Source of the DNA: Ascidiaceihabitans sp034111945
Lineage (GTDB): Bacteria > Pseudomonadota > Alphaproteobacteria > Rhodobacterales > Rhodobacteraceae
DNA: 64,000 nucleotides
NCBI GenBank assembly: GCA_047626725.1
Contig: JBLHSG010000014.1
Location: 48,723-112,722 of the forward strand
Reading direction: 5' to 3'
Below are positions 1 through 7,840 of the stretch, piece after piece. The translations under genes and the position numbers were made by a program. Position 1 is the stretch's first letter; every line of letters starts with the position of its first letter. Below the pieces are notes generated by a model. The model made no database searches and had not been told where the DNA came from. It was given only the letters and a program-made list of their open reading frames with translations.

Positions 1-897
1 GATCAAACAAATCTTTGCGGTGGTGCCGCCCATATCAAAGCTAAGCACCTTATCAAGACCATAGCGCGCCGCGATGTTGGCTGCAAAAACCGCCCCCCCC
101 GCAGGCCCGGATTCGACCAGACGCACAGGGAAATCAGCGGCACTTTCGATCGAAATGATACCGCCACCGGAGTGCATCAAGAACACAGGGCAGGCGGCAC
201 CCTCGTCCTCAAGACGTCCCTTGAGGCGACCAAGGTAGGATTTCATCAACGGCTTAATATAGGCGTTGGCGACGACGGTATTGAACCGCTCGTATTCGCG
301 CATTTGCGGCGACACTTCACACGACAATGACACCATGGCTGTTGGAATTTTCGCCTCGATCACGTCGCGCACCATCTGTTCGTGCGCGGGGTTCAGGTAG
401 GAATGGATCAGCCCGACCGCGATGCTTTGATAGCCCGCAGCGGCGATCTGATCGACAAGGGTTTCGACCTCGGCGCGCTGCAACGGAATAAGGATAGCGC
501 CACTTGCGTCCATGCGTTCGGTGACCGTGAAGCGGCTTTGGCGTGGCAACAAGGGTTCGGGCAATTCAAGGTTCAGATCGTACTGTTCAAACCGGCTTTC
601 TGTGCGCATTTCGATGACATCGCGAAACCCGTTGGTGGTGATGAGCGCTGTTTTGGCACCCCTCCGTTCGATCAATGCGTTGGTGGCCAATGTCGTGCCA
701 TGAATGATCTGACTGACATCGCTTGGCTTTACGCCAGCCTTGGCGCAGACCTGATGCATGCCATCAATAATTGCGTTTTCAGGGGCGACATAGGTTGTCA
801 AAACCTTGGTCGAAAACGCCACGCCGCCAACTTCGATAACGACGTCGGTAAATGTACCGCCGATGTCGACGCCCATCCGAATTGAATCTGTGCCCAT
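1..897 (-). CDS. Hydantoinase/oxoprolinase family protein, N-terminal part (runs off the window)
   Basis: The 299 visible codons start MGTDSIRMGVDIGGTFTDVV, the phosphate-binding nucleotide motif of the HyuA/5-oxoprolinase A N-terminal domain. Further on are HGTTLATNALIERRGAKTAL and, at the window edge, LSFDMGGTTAKICLI, the second ATPase motif. This family couples ATP hydrolysis to opening of hydantoin or 5-oxoproline rings, or (acetone carboxylase type) to carboxylation; the substrate cannot be read from this fragment. The ATG at 895-897 is preceded by a G-rich ribosome site (GGGGG about 11 bases upstream). A LysR gene lies directly upstream on the same strand with an LTTR-type palindrome between them, which suggests local control. 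The 3' end lies outside the window. Confidence 0.9.
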   Translation of the reverse strand, partial: MGTDSIRMGVDIGGTFTDVVIEVGGVAFSTKVLTTYVAPENAIIDGMHQVCAKAGVKPSDVSQIIHGTTLATNALIERRGAKTALITTNGFRDVIEMRTESRFEQYDLNLELPEPLLPRQSRFTVTERMDASGAILIPLQRAEVETLVDQIAAAGYQSIAVGLIHSYLNPAHEQMVRDVIEAKIPTAMVSLSCEVSPQMREYERFNTVVANAYIKPLMKSYLGRLKGRLEDEGAACPVFLMHSGGGIISIESAADFPVRLVESGPAGGAVFAANIAARYGLDKVLSFDMGGTTAKICLI

Positions 898-936
898 GCT
901 GAACGGACCCCCTAAAACCTACGCTAATGAGTACAG

Positions 937-948
937 CCTAGCGCTAGG
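937..948. repeat. 12-bp perfect palindrome in the hydantoinase leader
   Basis: CCTAGCGCTAGG is a perfect palindrome about 40 bases upstream of the hydantoinase ATG. It may be a protein-binding site or part of the leader structure; no known regulator is recognised. Confidence 0.35.
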
Positions 949-982
949 GGTTGGATCAGATCAAATTCTTAATCTGGATGAA

Positions 983-1005
983 TAGGATAATGAAAATTTA
1001 TCCTA
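983..1005. promoter_or_regulatory. Candidate LysR-type operator upstream of the hydantoinase gene
   Basis: TAGGATAA, 7 bases, TTATCCTA is a perfect 8-bp inverted repeat. Its core ATAA-N7-TTAT contains the T-N11-A spacing (T988, A1000) typical of LysR-family sites. It lies about 85 bases upstream of the hydantoinase ATG and just behind the stop of the LysR gene, so this LysR protein is the obvious candidate ligand. It lacks a T-tract, so it is a poor terminator. Confidence 0.55.
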
Positions 1006-1013
1006 AGGTCGCG

Positions 1014-1913
1014 TTATTCCGACTGATGGGTTTTAGCGATTGATTGCGCAATTTGGGCGGCGTCCTGCAAGTATTTAGGGGCTCGAGCCGCATCAAAACG
1101 TGCAAAAAATTCCAACGGTTCAGGATGCCAATCATATTGGATCTGGGCTAGGTCACCCTTTTCCAATTCGGCGGCAACCATCGCGGCGGGCAGGGTTGCG
1201 ACGCCCATGCCATTTAGGGTCATGTGCAGGCAGGCGGCCAGATTGCTAGACGGCACAAGACGCGCGTTTAACCCGCGACGTTGGTCAAAATGCGAGGCCG
1301 TTTCGGAGAACAGTTGTGTGTCGCGAGCGTGGGTCAGGATCGGGTGTTTTGCCAAATCTTCGATGGTTGGCGCGTGACTGTCGTCAAAGCCCAAAGACCG
1401 CGCGGCGACCCAAACCAACGGGTAGTGCCCCAATGCGAATTCACCACTGATTTGCCTGTTAAATGGCCCGTTTTGCAGGGCCAGATCAATGGTGCGCGCG
1501 GCCAATCCTGCCTCTAGATTGACCGACAGATCGACCGTTAATTCGACGTGCAATTTGGGGTAAGTGGTGCTGAGAGCCTTTAGAAAATCACTTAACCAAG
1601 TGTGCACAATCATTTCCGTAACGCCAAGGCGCAGGGTGCCGTCAATCAAATCGGTTTCACCGGATGCGTCTACCAAATCGTCGACAGCGCGCAGCACTTT
1701 GCGGGTGTGATCCAACAGTTGCAGCCCCTTGGGCGTTAGCCGCACAGATCCCGCATCACGGTCCATCAGGGACGTGTTTAATTGAGTTTCGAGCAGGGCA
1801 ATTCGGGACGAAATATTCGGCTGTGTGGTGTTCAAACGATCCGCGGCCTTTCGAAAGCTGCCCAGATCGGCGACCCACAAAAAAGCCTCCAGCTGTTTCA
1901 AGCTCAACTTCAT
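1014..1913 (-). CDS. LysR-family transcriptional regulator
   Basis: The 299-residue protein has an N-terminal winged helix-turn-helix (LKQLEAFLWVADLGSFRKAA, then LNTTQPNISSRI) and a C-terminal LysR substrate-binding domain from about residue 90. Start: the ATG at 1911-1913 has AGGGA seven bases upstream; a second in-frame ATG at 1926-1928 would lie ahead of that ribosome site. It is transcribed towards the hydantoinase gene, with a 116-bp gap holding an LTTR-like palindrome, so it probably controls that catabolic locus with the pathway substrate or an intermediate as inducer. The effector cannot be deduced. Confidence 0.93.
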   Translation of the reverse strand: MKLSLKQLEAFLWVADLGSFRKAADRLNTTQPNISSRIALLETQLNTSLMDRDAGSVRLTPKGLQLLDHTRKVLRAVDDLVDASGETDLIDGTLRLGVTEMIVHTWLSDFLKALSTTYPKLHVELTVDLSVNLEAGLAARTIDLALQNGPFNRQISGEFALGHYPLVWVAARSLGFDDSHAPTIEDLAKHPILTHARDTQLFSETASHFDQRRGLNARLVPSSNLAACLHMTLNGMGVATLPAAMVAAELEKGDLAQIQYDWHPEPLEFFARFDAARAPKYLQDAAQIAQSIAKTHQSE

Positions 1914-2051
1914 CCAAAATTCCCTCATTACGAAATGTACTAACTTAATACATCACGCAATACGCGTAGTGCATTTAGAAATTCAATCGAATTGAGGTTT
2001 CGAGGTGAAGTATTTTTTATCCATTACAGAACGCAAATACCTGATTTTGCC

Positions 2052-2543
2052 TTAATGAAGCTGGCTGTGCGCGGGGCGGGGAGGGCGCGTGTTTTTTCCC
2101 AGTTCTTTGGGGGCACGCAGGTTCATGCGCATCAATGCCAGCCCAAAATCAGTGGCAAGCGCGGTGATCAACGGGGCAACATCAGAACGCACCAAAAGTG
2201 TTGCGATCATCAGCGCGTCTTCGCGTTCGCCCGTCGCGGCTGTGGCGATAAAGTTGGCAAAACACGCCTCGTCTGAACCTAGGCATTTGCAGTCAACGCA
2301 ATGGCGCATCAAAGGGCGGCGGCCGTGCTGTGCGCACATGCGGCACAAGTCTTCGAACGATTGTAACGCCCGTTTTCCCGGCGTGACGCCAAGGCTGGCG
2401 ACAAAATCATCCCAGACGTTGTTCTGACCTTCGGGGCCATTGAACCACAAGCGCAGATAGATCACCGACGCTGCCTGAATTCCGTCTAATTCGGTGACGA
2501 AGCCGACGGGTGCCGCACCACGGTTTACCTGTGCATCGGTCAT
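2052..2543 (-). CDS. Uncharacterised protein with a Cys/His cluster, coupled to hemP
   Basis: I do not recognise the family. The 163-residue product has no signal peptide and a central cluster CRMCAQHGRRPLMRHCVDCK (about residues 67-86), continuing CLG, with cysteine pairs spaced for a metal or Fe-S site. The rest is probably helical. Its ATG overlaps the hemP stop as ATGA (2540-2543), so it is translationally coupled to hemP. That context suggests a role in heme or iron handling, but this is inference from position only. Confidence 0.7.
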   Translation of the reverse strand: MTDAQVNRGAAPVGFVTELDGIQAASVIYLRLWFNGPEGQNNVWDDFVASLGVTPGKRALQSFEDLCRMCAQHGRRPLMRHCVDCKCLGSDEACFANFIATAATGEREDALMIATLLVRSDVAPLITALATDFGLALMRMNLRAPKELGKNTRPPRPAHSQLH

Positions 2544-2719
2544 TTCGTCAGGATCAATTTACCAGCCCGCGTGATCCGCAGGGTGTAGGTTTGTTCGTCC
2601 AGAACGATCTGCGCCAGATCACCGCCATCGGTCAAATCCTTGGCGGAATAGGTCGGCAAAACACTGGTGCGCGACATGTCTTCGGACAGCATTTTGGGAC
2701 GTGATGTATGAAAGCTCAT
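2540..2719 (-). CDS. hemP: Hemin uptake protein HemP family
   Basis: This is a 59-residue protein ending DEQTYTLRITRAGKLILTK, the conserved C-terminus of the HemP (PF10636) family. HemP members are small proteins linked to hemin uptake and often iron regulated. I chose the ATG at 2717-2719 (MSFHTSRPKML) because it gives the usual length; an upstream ATG at 2761 would add an unconserved leader, and neither has a strong ribosome site. The gene overlaps the downstream Cys-rich gene by four bases. About 180 bases upstream lies a good -35 hexamer embedded in a long inverted repeat, a plausible iron- or heme-responsive operator. Confidence 0.85.
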   Translation of the reverse strand: MSFHTSRPKMLSEDMSRTSVLPTYSAKDLTDGGDLAQIVLDEQTYTLRITRAGKLILTK

Positions 2720-2875
2720 GATCCGTGCCGATCGCGAACAGGGGTACAAAGGACGCAGCACTGCGGGGTCATCTGCGGCTTTGGGGTCGGGTCAAAATGT
2801 TGCATTCTGGCAGTCCTCACATGTTTCACGTGTCGGGCTGGCCCTGCATTTTGTGGGGTGGCTTGACTTGATTTA

Positions 2876-2916
2876 ATTCTGACTAAAACCGTCGGAATTG
2901 TCAACCCGACAGTTTT
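2876..2916 (-). promoter_or_regulatory. hemP promoter with overlapping 11-bp inverted repeat
   Basis: On the minus strand TTGACA (2899-2904) is followed after 17 bases by CAGAAT (2876-2881), a fair sigma-70 promoter. The -35 hexamer sits inside the 10-base spacer of an inverted repeat: AAAACCGTCGG (2885-2895) and CCGACAGTTTT (2906-2916), 10 of 11 positions paired. A protein bound here would block RNA polymerase. The sequence does not match the Irr or Fur boxes I know. Confidence 0.5.
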
Positions 2917-2952
2917 GGTTCAATCATTCATGCGCGCGGTTTCGTATTTCGT

Positions 2953-2984
2953 AAAAAAAACGGCAGACCCGATCAGGCCCGCCG
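2953..2984 (-). terminator. Rho-independent terminator of the porin gene
   Basis: On the minus strand a 9-bp stem (arms 2976-2984 and 2961-2969, two G-U pairs) is followed by eight T residues (2953-2960). It lies 50 bases after the porin stop and ahead of the hemP promoter, insulating the two units. Confidence 0.8.
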
Positions 2985-3033
2985 CTGTTGTGTGTTTGAT
3001 CAGTGCCTTGGCGTTTGACCGCAAAAGCCGTGC

Positions 3034-4041
3034 TTAGAATGAAATGACCGCAGCCAACCCGATTGACGTCGATTTCACGCCGCCAGTATCAAAACGCGCA
3101 ACGCCAAAGTTCAGGTCAACCGTGTCGGTCAATGTGCGGTCAACACCCAACGCGATCATGCTGTCGGTGCCTGCCGCGCTGTTGTCGACGAATGTTGCCG
3201 CGGCCGAAAACGTCCAGTCGTTCAGCGCATATGCGCCGCCCAATGTGGCATAGGTTGCGTCGTCGTTTGTGCCGCCTGCGCCATCGAAACGGGCGACTTC
3301 TGCGATCATATCGTAGCCGCTGCCAAAGGCATGGGACATGCCTGCAACAAGGCCGGTTTCGTCAGACACATCGCCAACGCCTGCGGACAAATGGCGTGCG
3401 CCGACCCAGGCTGTCGTGTCGCCAAAGTCGTGGGTGTATTGCAAGGCGACGTTGTTGAGTTTTCCGGTGTTGCCGACGCCGCCAGCTGCCACTGTGTTGC
3501 GGCCACGATTGGTGCCAGCGCTGTTGCTAAGCCCGGTGTCATCCGCATAAAACAAGGCCGCTGACAATGAGCCATTTGCGCCAATGGGTGTGTCGAGCGT
3601 GACGCCGATCATTTCGGATAGCTCGTAATTTTCGGCCAATGTTGTGCCGTAAAAACCGGGTGCTTCATCCCATGCCACGGCAAACACCGGGCTGATTTTA
3701 CCCACCGAAACCGCAGTGTCACCAAAGTTGAACCGCAGCCCCAATTCCGCAAAATATAGCCCCAAGTCGTCAAACGTGCGGTTGGCGGTCGCGTCGGTCA
3801 CAGATTCCAGCGTCAGCCCACCAAATGCCGTGATGCGGTCCGAAATCGCAGCTTCGAACGCCAATTCCAGCGTCAGGTAGGTGTCGGTGATTTCCGCCGT
3901 CGGATCGTCAGAGCGCACGGTGCTATCAATGCCGACCTCAAGTTCACCTTCCCAAGTGAAGCCTGCGTCTTGGGCATGAAGGGTTGTGGCGCCAGCCAGC
4001 GCGAGGGTCATAACCCCCGCAGTCAATGTCGTTTTGTTCAT
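3034..4041 (-). CDS. Outer-membrane porin (Rhodobacter-type trimeric porin family)
   Basis: The 335-residue protein has a signal peptide (MNKTTLTAGVMTLALAGATT, cleavage near LHA-QDAG) and then alternating beta-strand segments with many Asp, Gly and aromatic residues, ending in a strand with terminal Phe (LAAVISF), the BAM-recognised C-terminus of outer-membrane barrels. It resembles the general-diffusion porins of Rhodobacteraceae. The reading frame stays open to 4215, but the ATG at 4039-4041 starts a clean signal peptide and has AGGA upstream, so that start is used. It is a single-gene unit with its own terminator. Substrate selectivity cannot be read. Confidence 0.88.
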   Translation of the reverse strand: MNKTTLTAGVMTLALAGATTLHAQDAGFTWEGELEVGIDSTVRSDDPTAEITDTYLTLELAFEAAISDRITAFGGLTLESVTDATANRTFDDLGLYFAELGLRFNFGDTAVSVGKISPVFAVAWDEAPGFYGTTLAENYELSEMIGVTLDTPIGANGSLSAALFYADDTGLSNSAGTNRGRNTVAAGGVGNTGKLNNVALQYTHDFGDTTAWVGARHLSAGVGDVSDETGLVAGMSHAFGSGYDMIAEVARFDGAGGTNDDATYATLGGAYALNDWTFSAAATFVDNSAAGTDSMIALGVDRTLTDTVDLNFGVARFDTGGVKSTSIGLAAVISF

Positions 4042-4215
4042 TTTGATATCCTGAAAGTGAAGTGAACAACATGGCTGGCGATAGGGCTGGCGGGGTTGTG
4101 AGTGATGAAAGACAGCGTTGGTCATGCCCAATCGATCGGACCTGTCAAACGCGATTGATGTGAGGCCCAAGATGGATTCGCCTCGCATCGCGACGGCTTT
4201 GCCAAATTTGGGCAA

Positions 4216-4644
4216 GGTGGCTGTGTGTTGGCCTTTATCTGAGTGATTCAGTTGGTAATGTCAACACGGCTTTTCAGGCAAACGTAAAGGCGGGTTGCCT
4301 GCTGTTTTCCTCAAGTTTCGAATGCCGCTAGTTTTTGGACCCCACAGACGCGGCTCAATCGCTGCACTTCCATGTCCTCGCAGCTAACGCTATCTGCACC
4401 AGCCCGCCTCATCGCTGAATGTCGTTCTCCACGAATAGAGAACCTTCTTCTGATGAATTATCGGCAGATCCATCATCGCCCTGATAAGTTTGATGAGGTT
4501 GTGCCGCAACTACAATTGTTGTCGATCAGATGTTTGACCTTCTTCGCCTGCATTGTGTCGAAAATCCCGCAAAACGTGGCTAGATCAGTGGCCCCGAAGT
4601 GGGAGTAACTTAACAATATAAGGAATTTCAACGTAGTAGCGTAA
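4216..4644. other. Intergenic region between the porin gene and tRNA-Tyr
   Basis: No convincing gene is seen in these 429 bases. A TTGACA on the minus strand (complement near 4258-4263) could be the -35 of the porin promoter, but the -10 is poor. A 78-codon plus-strand frame at 4372-4608 has no recognisable family, no strong ribosome site and no neighbour context, and is not called. Confidence 0.5.
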
Positions 4645-4728
4645 TGGTGGGCGACCCTGGAATCGAACCAGGCGTGCGTCTCCGCGAGGGAGTTACAGTC
4701 CCCTGCCACACCTTGCGGCCTGTCGCCC
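4645..4728 (-). tRNA. tRNA-Tyr (anticodon GTA)
   Basis: The minus strand folds as a class II tRNA: acceptor GGGCGAC/GTCGCCC, discriminator A and encoded CCA (4645-4647), anticodon arm GGGGA-CTGTAAC-TCCCT with GTA, a long variable arm, and T arm CCTGG-TTCGATT-CCAGG. The long variable arm and GTA anticodon fix it as tRNA-Tyr. It is divergent from rlmB. Confidence 0.95.
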
Positions 4729-4838
4729 ACTGTCATGCGCATTGCGTCTGACGTGAGGGCGTGATTACAAGCGCGCCAAAGGGTCGTCAAGGCAGAAATC
4801 GTTCTGAATTGGTCGCGTGCGCAACAAAGGCGAAAAAG

Positions 4839-5627
4839 ATGAAAAAACCAAAGTGGGTTGTCGAGAAAGAACAAGGCAAAAAGGCGGACGATAAAGCGAC
4901 TGTTTGGCTGTTTGGCCTGCATGCTGTGCGTGATGCGTTGATGAACCCGAAACGTGTTAAATTGCAGCTGGTTGTGACGCTAAACGCGTTTAACAAGTTG
5001 GAAGACGCGATTGTCGAGGCCGGCATCGAGCCGGAAATCGTTGATCTGCGTAAGTTTAATGCGCCACTGGATCCCGGTTCTGTGCACCAAGGTGCCGCGA
5101 TGGAGGTCAAGCCGCTCGATTGGGGCCGTTTGGCGGATGTGGCGATTGGGGCTGAACTTCCGCGTGTGCTTTTGTTGGATCGCGTCACTGATCCACACAA
5201 TGTCGGAGCGATTCTCCGCTCGGCCGAGGTGCTCGGTGCGTCTGCGGTGATCGGAACACGCCATCATTCGGCACCAGAAACCGGATCGCTGGCCAAATCA
5301 GCCAGTGGCGCGCTGGAACGCCAGCCATATTTGCGGGTGCGCAACCTTGCCGACACGATGATCGAACTCAAGGACATGGGTTATTTGATTCTGGGTCTGG
5401 ACGGCGACGCCGAGCAAACCATCGAATCCGCAGTCGAGGGGATCAAGGATCGCCCTGTGGCTCTGGTTTTGGGGGCAGAGGGGCCGGGTCTGCGCGAAAA
5501 GACCAAGGATACCTGCGATGTTCTGGCGCGTATTGACGCATCCGGTGCATTCGGGTCGCTGAACGTCTCAAATGCTGCGGCGTTGGCCCTATATGCGTCT
5601 CAGGCGCGCAGTGCTGCGAAGCCGTAA
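4839..5627 (+). CDS. rlmB: 23S rRNA (guanosine-2'-O-)-methyltransferase, SpoU/TrmH (SPOUT) family
   Basis: This 262-residue protein has an N-terminal substrate-binding domain (WLFGLHAVRDAL near residue 23) and a SPOUT catalytic domain. All three SpoU motifs are visible: DRVTDPHNVGAILRSAE, LVLGAEGPGLREKT and GSLNVSNAAALALY. RlmB methylates the ribose of G2251 in the 23S peptidyl-transferase loop. I use the ATG at 4839, which has AAAGG upstream; an in-frame GTG at 4761 would add 26 basic residues. The zinc-ribbon gene follows after 12 bases and is probably cotranscribed. Other SpoU members (TrmH) are possible, but the length and N-terminal domain fit RlmB. Confidence 0.88.
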   Translation: MKKPKWVVEKEQGKKADDKATVWLFGLHAVRDALMNPKRVKLQLVVTLNAFNKLEDAIVEAGIEPEIVDLRKFNAPLDPGSVHQGAAMEVKPLDWGRLADVAIGAELPRVLLLDRVTDPHNVGAILRSAEVLGASAVIGTRHHSAPETGSLAKSASGALERQPYLRVRNLADTMIELKDMGYLILGLDGDAEQTIESAVEGIKDRPVALVLGAEGPGLREKTKDTCDVLARIDASGAFGSLNVSNAAALALYASQARSAAKP

Positions 5628-5639
5628 AAGGGGCAGATT

Positions 5640-5963
5640 TTGGGGTATCCGAGCAAGATTGCGACATGCTGTTATTGCGGGGCGCGCGCGGCCCTTGTGA
5701 TGAAGGAAACCGGGCGCCACGAATTGGCATGCAGCCGTTGTGGCGCGCCTTTGCACGAGTTGAAAATGTTGCCGGTGCGCAAAACTGCTGCGCCCAAACC
5801 CGACCGCGAATTGGTGCGCCCCAGTGCCGTGCGAACCCAGCGTCCCAAGGCGTTGGTGAAAAAGCAGAAAAAGAAGAAACCGCGCAAATCGCCGCGCCCT
5901 TTCAAGTTTCTGAAAGACGCGTTCGAGGATGCCTTTGAGTTTGTTGAGGACATCTTTGATTAA
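5640..5963 (+). CDS. Small zinc-ribbon protein with a basic linker (uncharacterised)
   Basis: The 107-residue product begins with CCYCG and CSRCG (residues 10-35), two CxxC knuckles of a probable zinc ribbon. These are followed by a Lys/Arg-rich stretch (KKQKKKKPRKSPRPFKF) and an acidic amphipathic tail (DAFEDAFEFVEDIFD). The start appears to be TTG at 5640, supported by AAAGGGG eight bases upstream and by the 12-base gap to rlmB. The basic patch suggests nucleic acid or ribosome binding, in keeping with rlmB next door, but no function is established from the sequence. Confidence 0.7.
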   Translation: MGYPSKIATCCYCGARAALVMKETGRHELACSRCGAPLHELKMLPVRKTAAPKPDRELVRPSAVRTQRPKALVKKQKKKKPRKSPRPFKFLKDAFEDAFEFVEDIFD

Positions 5964-6142
5964 AGGCCGTGTTTGGCCCGCGATCTGAAATATTCGGCAT
6001 CTTTTCGCCCATATCTAAAATTTTAGGGACGGAATCCAGCCAAGGCCTTTTCCCGCGTAAATCGCACCCTATCTTTTAATCATGAGATCGCGGGTTTGGA
6101 ACGCCCGACTGATCTAACACTGTCCCTCGTTCCGCACTTTAT
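5964..6142 (+). other. Untranslated region ahead of a strong terminator; possible small RNA or long 3' UTR
   Basis: No reading frame of note is present. The last half contains a weak hairpin (CGGG...CCCG near 6091-6108) and leads directly into an intrinsic terminator at 6143. The region may be the 3' UTR of the rlmB unit or a small RNA with its own promoter; I recognise no RNA family. Confidence 0.35.
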
Positions 6143-6177
6143 GCGCCCCTTTGCTTTTTGCTTTGGGGCGCTTTTTT
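6143..6177 (+). terminator. Rho-independent terminator
   Basis: GCGCCCC (6143-6149) pairs perfectly with GGGGCGC (6165-6171) and is followed by six T residues (6172-6177). It ends transcription from the rlmB side just before the CoA-binding protein gene. Confidence 0.85.
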
Positions 6178-6206
6178 CTTGGCCAAAGCTGCGCTAGGGT
6201 CGGTCC

Positions 6207-6680
6207 ATGACACAGTATTCAGACGCATTTTTAAAAGACATCCTGACGCGCACCAAAACTGTGGCGATTGTCGGTATTTCGGCCAATCCTGTGCGCCCCA
6301 GCTATTTTGTGGCGCGCTATATGGGGCTAAAAGGGTACCGCGTTATTCCGGTTAATCCTGGTCTTGAAGGGCAGGAATTGCTGGGGGAAACCGTGCGCGG
6401 TGATGTGACAGGTATTGATGAACATGTTGATATGGTTGATATTTTTCGCCGCTCTGAGGCTGTGCCTGACATTGTTGATGCAGCATTGGCGACGTTTCCT
6501 GATCTGGGAACCATCTGGATGCAAATTGGCGTCGAGCACGCGCAAGCGGCGGCAAAAGCCCACGCACGTGGTGTGGATGTGGTGCAAAACCGCTGCCCTA
6601 AAATCGAATATCAGCGGTTGTTTTCTGAACTGCGCATGGGTGGTTTCAACACAGGTATCATCAGCTCAAAACTGACCTGA
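6207..6680 (+). CDS. CoA-binding domain protein (YccU family)
   Basis: This is a 157-residue single-domain Rossmann protein of the CoA_binding_2 family. It has the N-terminal nucleotide motif TVAIVGISANPVRPS (about residues 18-32), then GYRVIPVNPG, and a C-terminal VVQNRCPKIEYQRL containing the conserved NRCPKIE. It resembles the CoA-binding domain of succinyl-CoA ligase alpha chains but lacks the ligase domains. The biological role is unknown; the family is widespread and usually annotated only as CoA-binding. It is a monocistronic gene convergent with hisE. Confidence 0.85.
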   Translation: MTQYSDAFLKDILTRTKTVAIVGISANPVRPSYFVARYMGLKGYRVIPVNPGLEGQELLGETVRGDVTGIDEHVDMVDIFRRSEAVPDIVDAALATFPDLGTIWMQIGVEHAQAAAKAHARGVDVVQNRCPKIEYQRLFSELRMGGFNTGIISSKLT

Positions 6681-6730
6681 TCCAATGGGCGCAGCGATGC
6701 TGCGATGACAATCTTGATTGGGGCAGGTGG

Positions 6731-7036
6731 CTAGCGGCCTGCTTTTTCCGCAAGTCCGGATTTTGATTGGCGGCGGGCAAGTTCCGCCAGAACATCATCC
6801 AAATGTACGTCACGCGACGCAAGCATGACCATCAAATGATACAGGACATCCGCAGCTTCTGAGGTCAGGCCAGCAGTGTCACCTTTGACCGCTTCGATGA
6901 TGGCTTCAATCGCTTCTTCGCCAAACTTTTCAGCACATTTTTCGGGACCTTTGGCCAGCAATTGCGCTGTCCAGCTCGAGGTCGGATCAGCAGTTTTGCG
7001 CGCTTGGATTGTATCAAACAGATCGTTCAGGGTCAT
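6731..7036 (-). CDS. hisE: Phosphoribosyl-ATP diphosphatase
   Basis: This 101-residue protein belongs to the all-alpha MazG-like superfamily. The metal-binding EKFGEEAIEAIIEA and the later EAADVLYHLMVML carry the acidic residues that bind Mg2+. HisE hydrolyses phosphoribosyl-ATP to phosphoribosyl-AMP and PPi, the second step of histidine synthesis. It is a separate gene here, not fused to HisI. Its ATG overlaps the hisF stop by four bases, so it is the last gene of the hisA-orf-hisF-hisE unit. Confidence 0.96.
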   Translation of the reverse strand: MTLNDLFDTIQARKTADPTSSWTAQLLAKGPEKCAEKFGEEAIEAIIEAVKGDTAGLTSEAADVLYHLMVMLASRDVHLDDVLAELARRQSKSGLAEKAGR

Positions 7037-7794
7037 GTCAGCCTCATCGGGATGCCAGCATTTGCCATGTGCTGTTTGGCCTCTTGAATTGTGTATTCGC
7101 CAAAGTGGAAAATCGATGCGGCGAGCACGGCAGACGCGCCGCCTTTTGTGACACCTTCGACCAGATGATCTAGGGTGCCAACGCCGCCAGACGCAATCAC
7201 GGGTATGTTCACCGCATCCGAAATCGCGCGGGTCAGAGGCAGGTTGAACCCCTGTTTGGTGCCGTCACGGTCCATTGAGGTCAGCAGGATTTCACCCGCC
7301 CCTTTGGCCGCAGCGGTGAGGGCAAATTCGACCGCGTCAATGCCCGTGGGTTTGCGCCCGCCGTGGGTGAAAATCTCCCAACGGCCCGGTGCCACGGTTT
7401 TGGCGTCGATCGCACAGACGATACATTGGCTGCCAAAATGATCGGCCGCATCCGCCAGAACGTCAGGGTTGGCGACGGCGGCGGAATTGAAACTGACCTT
7501 GTCGGCACCGGCCAGCAGCAGATCACGCACGTCCGCAGATGTGCGCACACCGCCACCGACAGTCAGCGGAATGTAACATTGCTCGGCGGTGCGGCGCACC
7601 ACGTCAAACATCGTGCCACGGTTTTCAATCGTCGCTTGGATATCGAGGAAACACAGCTCGTCAGCACCGGCGGCATCATAGGCGCGGGCGGATTCGACGG
7701 GGTCGCCTGCATCGCGCAGGCCAACAAAGTTCACGCCTTTGACCACACGGCCATCAGCAACATCAAGGCAGGGAATGATACGGGTTTTTAACAT
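7033..7794 (-). CDS. hisF: Imidazole glycerol phosphate synthase, cyclase subunit
   Basis: This 253-residue (beta/alpha)8 barrel starts MLKTRIIPCLDVADGRVVKG, which includes the catalytic Asp near residue 11. VCAIDAK carries the second Asp near residue 130, and the phosphate-binding loops GGGVRT and ASGGVGT are also visible. HisF uses ammonia delivered by HisH to convert PRFAR into imidazole-glycerol phosphate and AICAR. hisH lies 1.7 kb away beyond hisA and a divergent gene, so the two subunits come from neighbouring but separate units. hisE overlaps by four bases. Confidence 0.97.
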   Translation of the reverse strand: MLKTRIIPCLDVADGRVVKGVNFVGLRDAGDPVESARAYDAAGADELCFLDIQATIENRGTMFDVVRRTAEQCYIPLTVGGGVRTSADVRDLLLAGADKVSFNSAAVANPDVLADAADHFGSQCIVCAIDAKTVAPGRWEIFTHGGRKPTGIDAVEFALTAAAKGAGEILLTSMDRDGTKQGFNLPLTRAISDAVNIPVIASGGVGTLDHLVEGVTKGGASAVLAASIFHFGEYTIQEAKQHMANAGIPMRLT

Positions 7795-7840
7795 GGGTTT
7801 TGTGTAGCGATGCGGTGTGGGACAGGCAAGGCGCGCATGC

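Noticed and set aside
382..885. 167-codon plus-strand open frame
   Set aside because: It is antisense to the hydantoinase gene, whose motifs are clear.
4372..4608. 78-codon plus-strand open frame between the porin gene and tRNA-Tyr
   Set aside because: There is no ribosome site, no family and no context, so it is not called as a gene.
4645..4728. Alternative tRNA boundaries with acceptor GTGGGCG/CGCCCAC
   Set aside because: That fold leaves no discriminator A and no CCA. Shifting the ends to GGGCGAC/GTCGCCC gives both.
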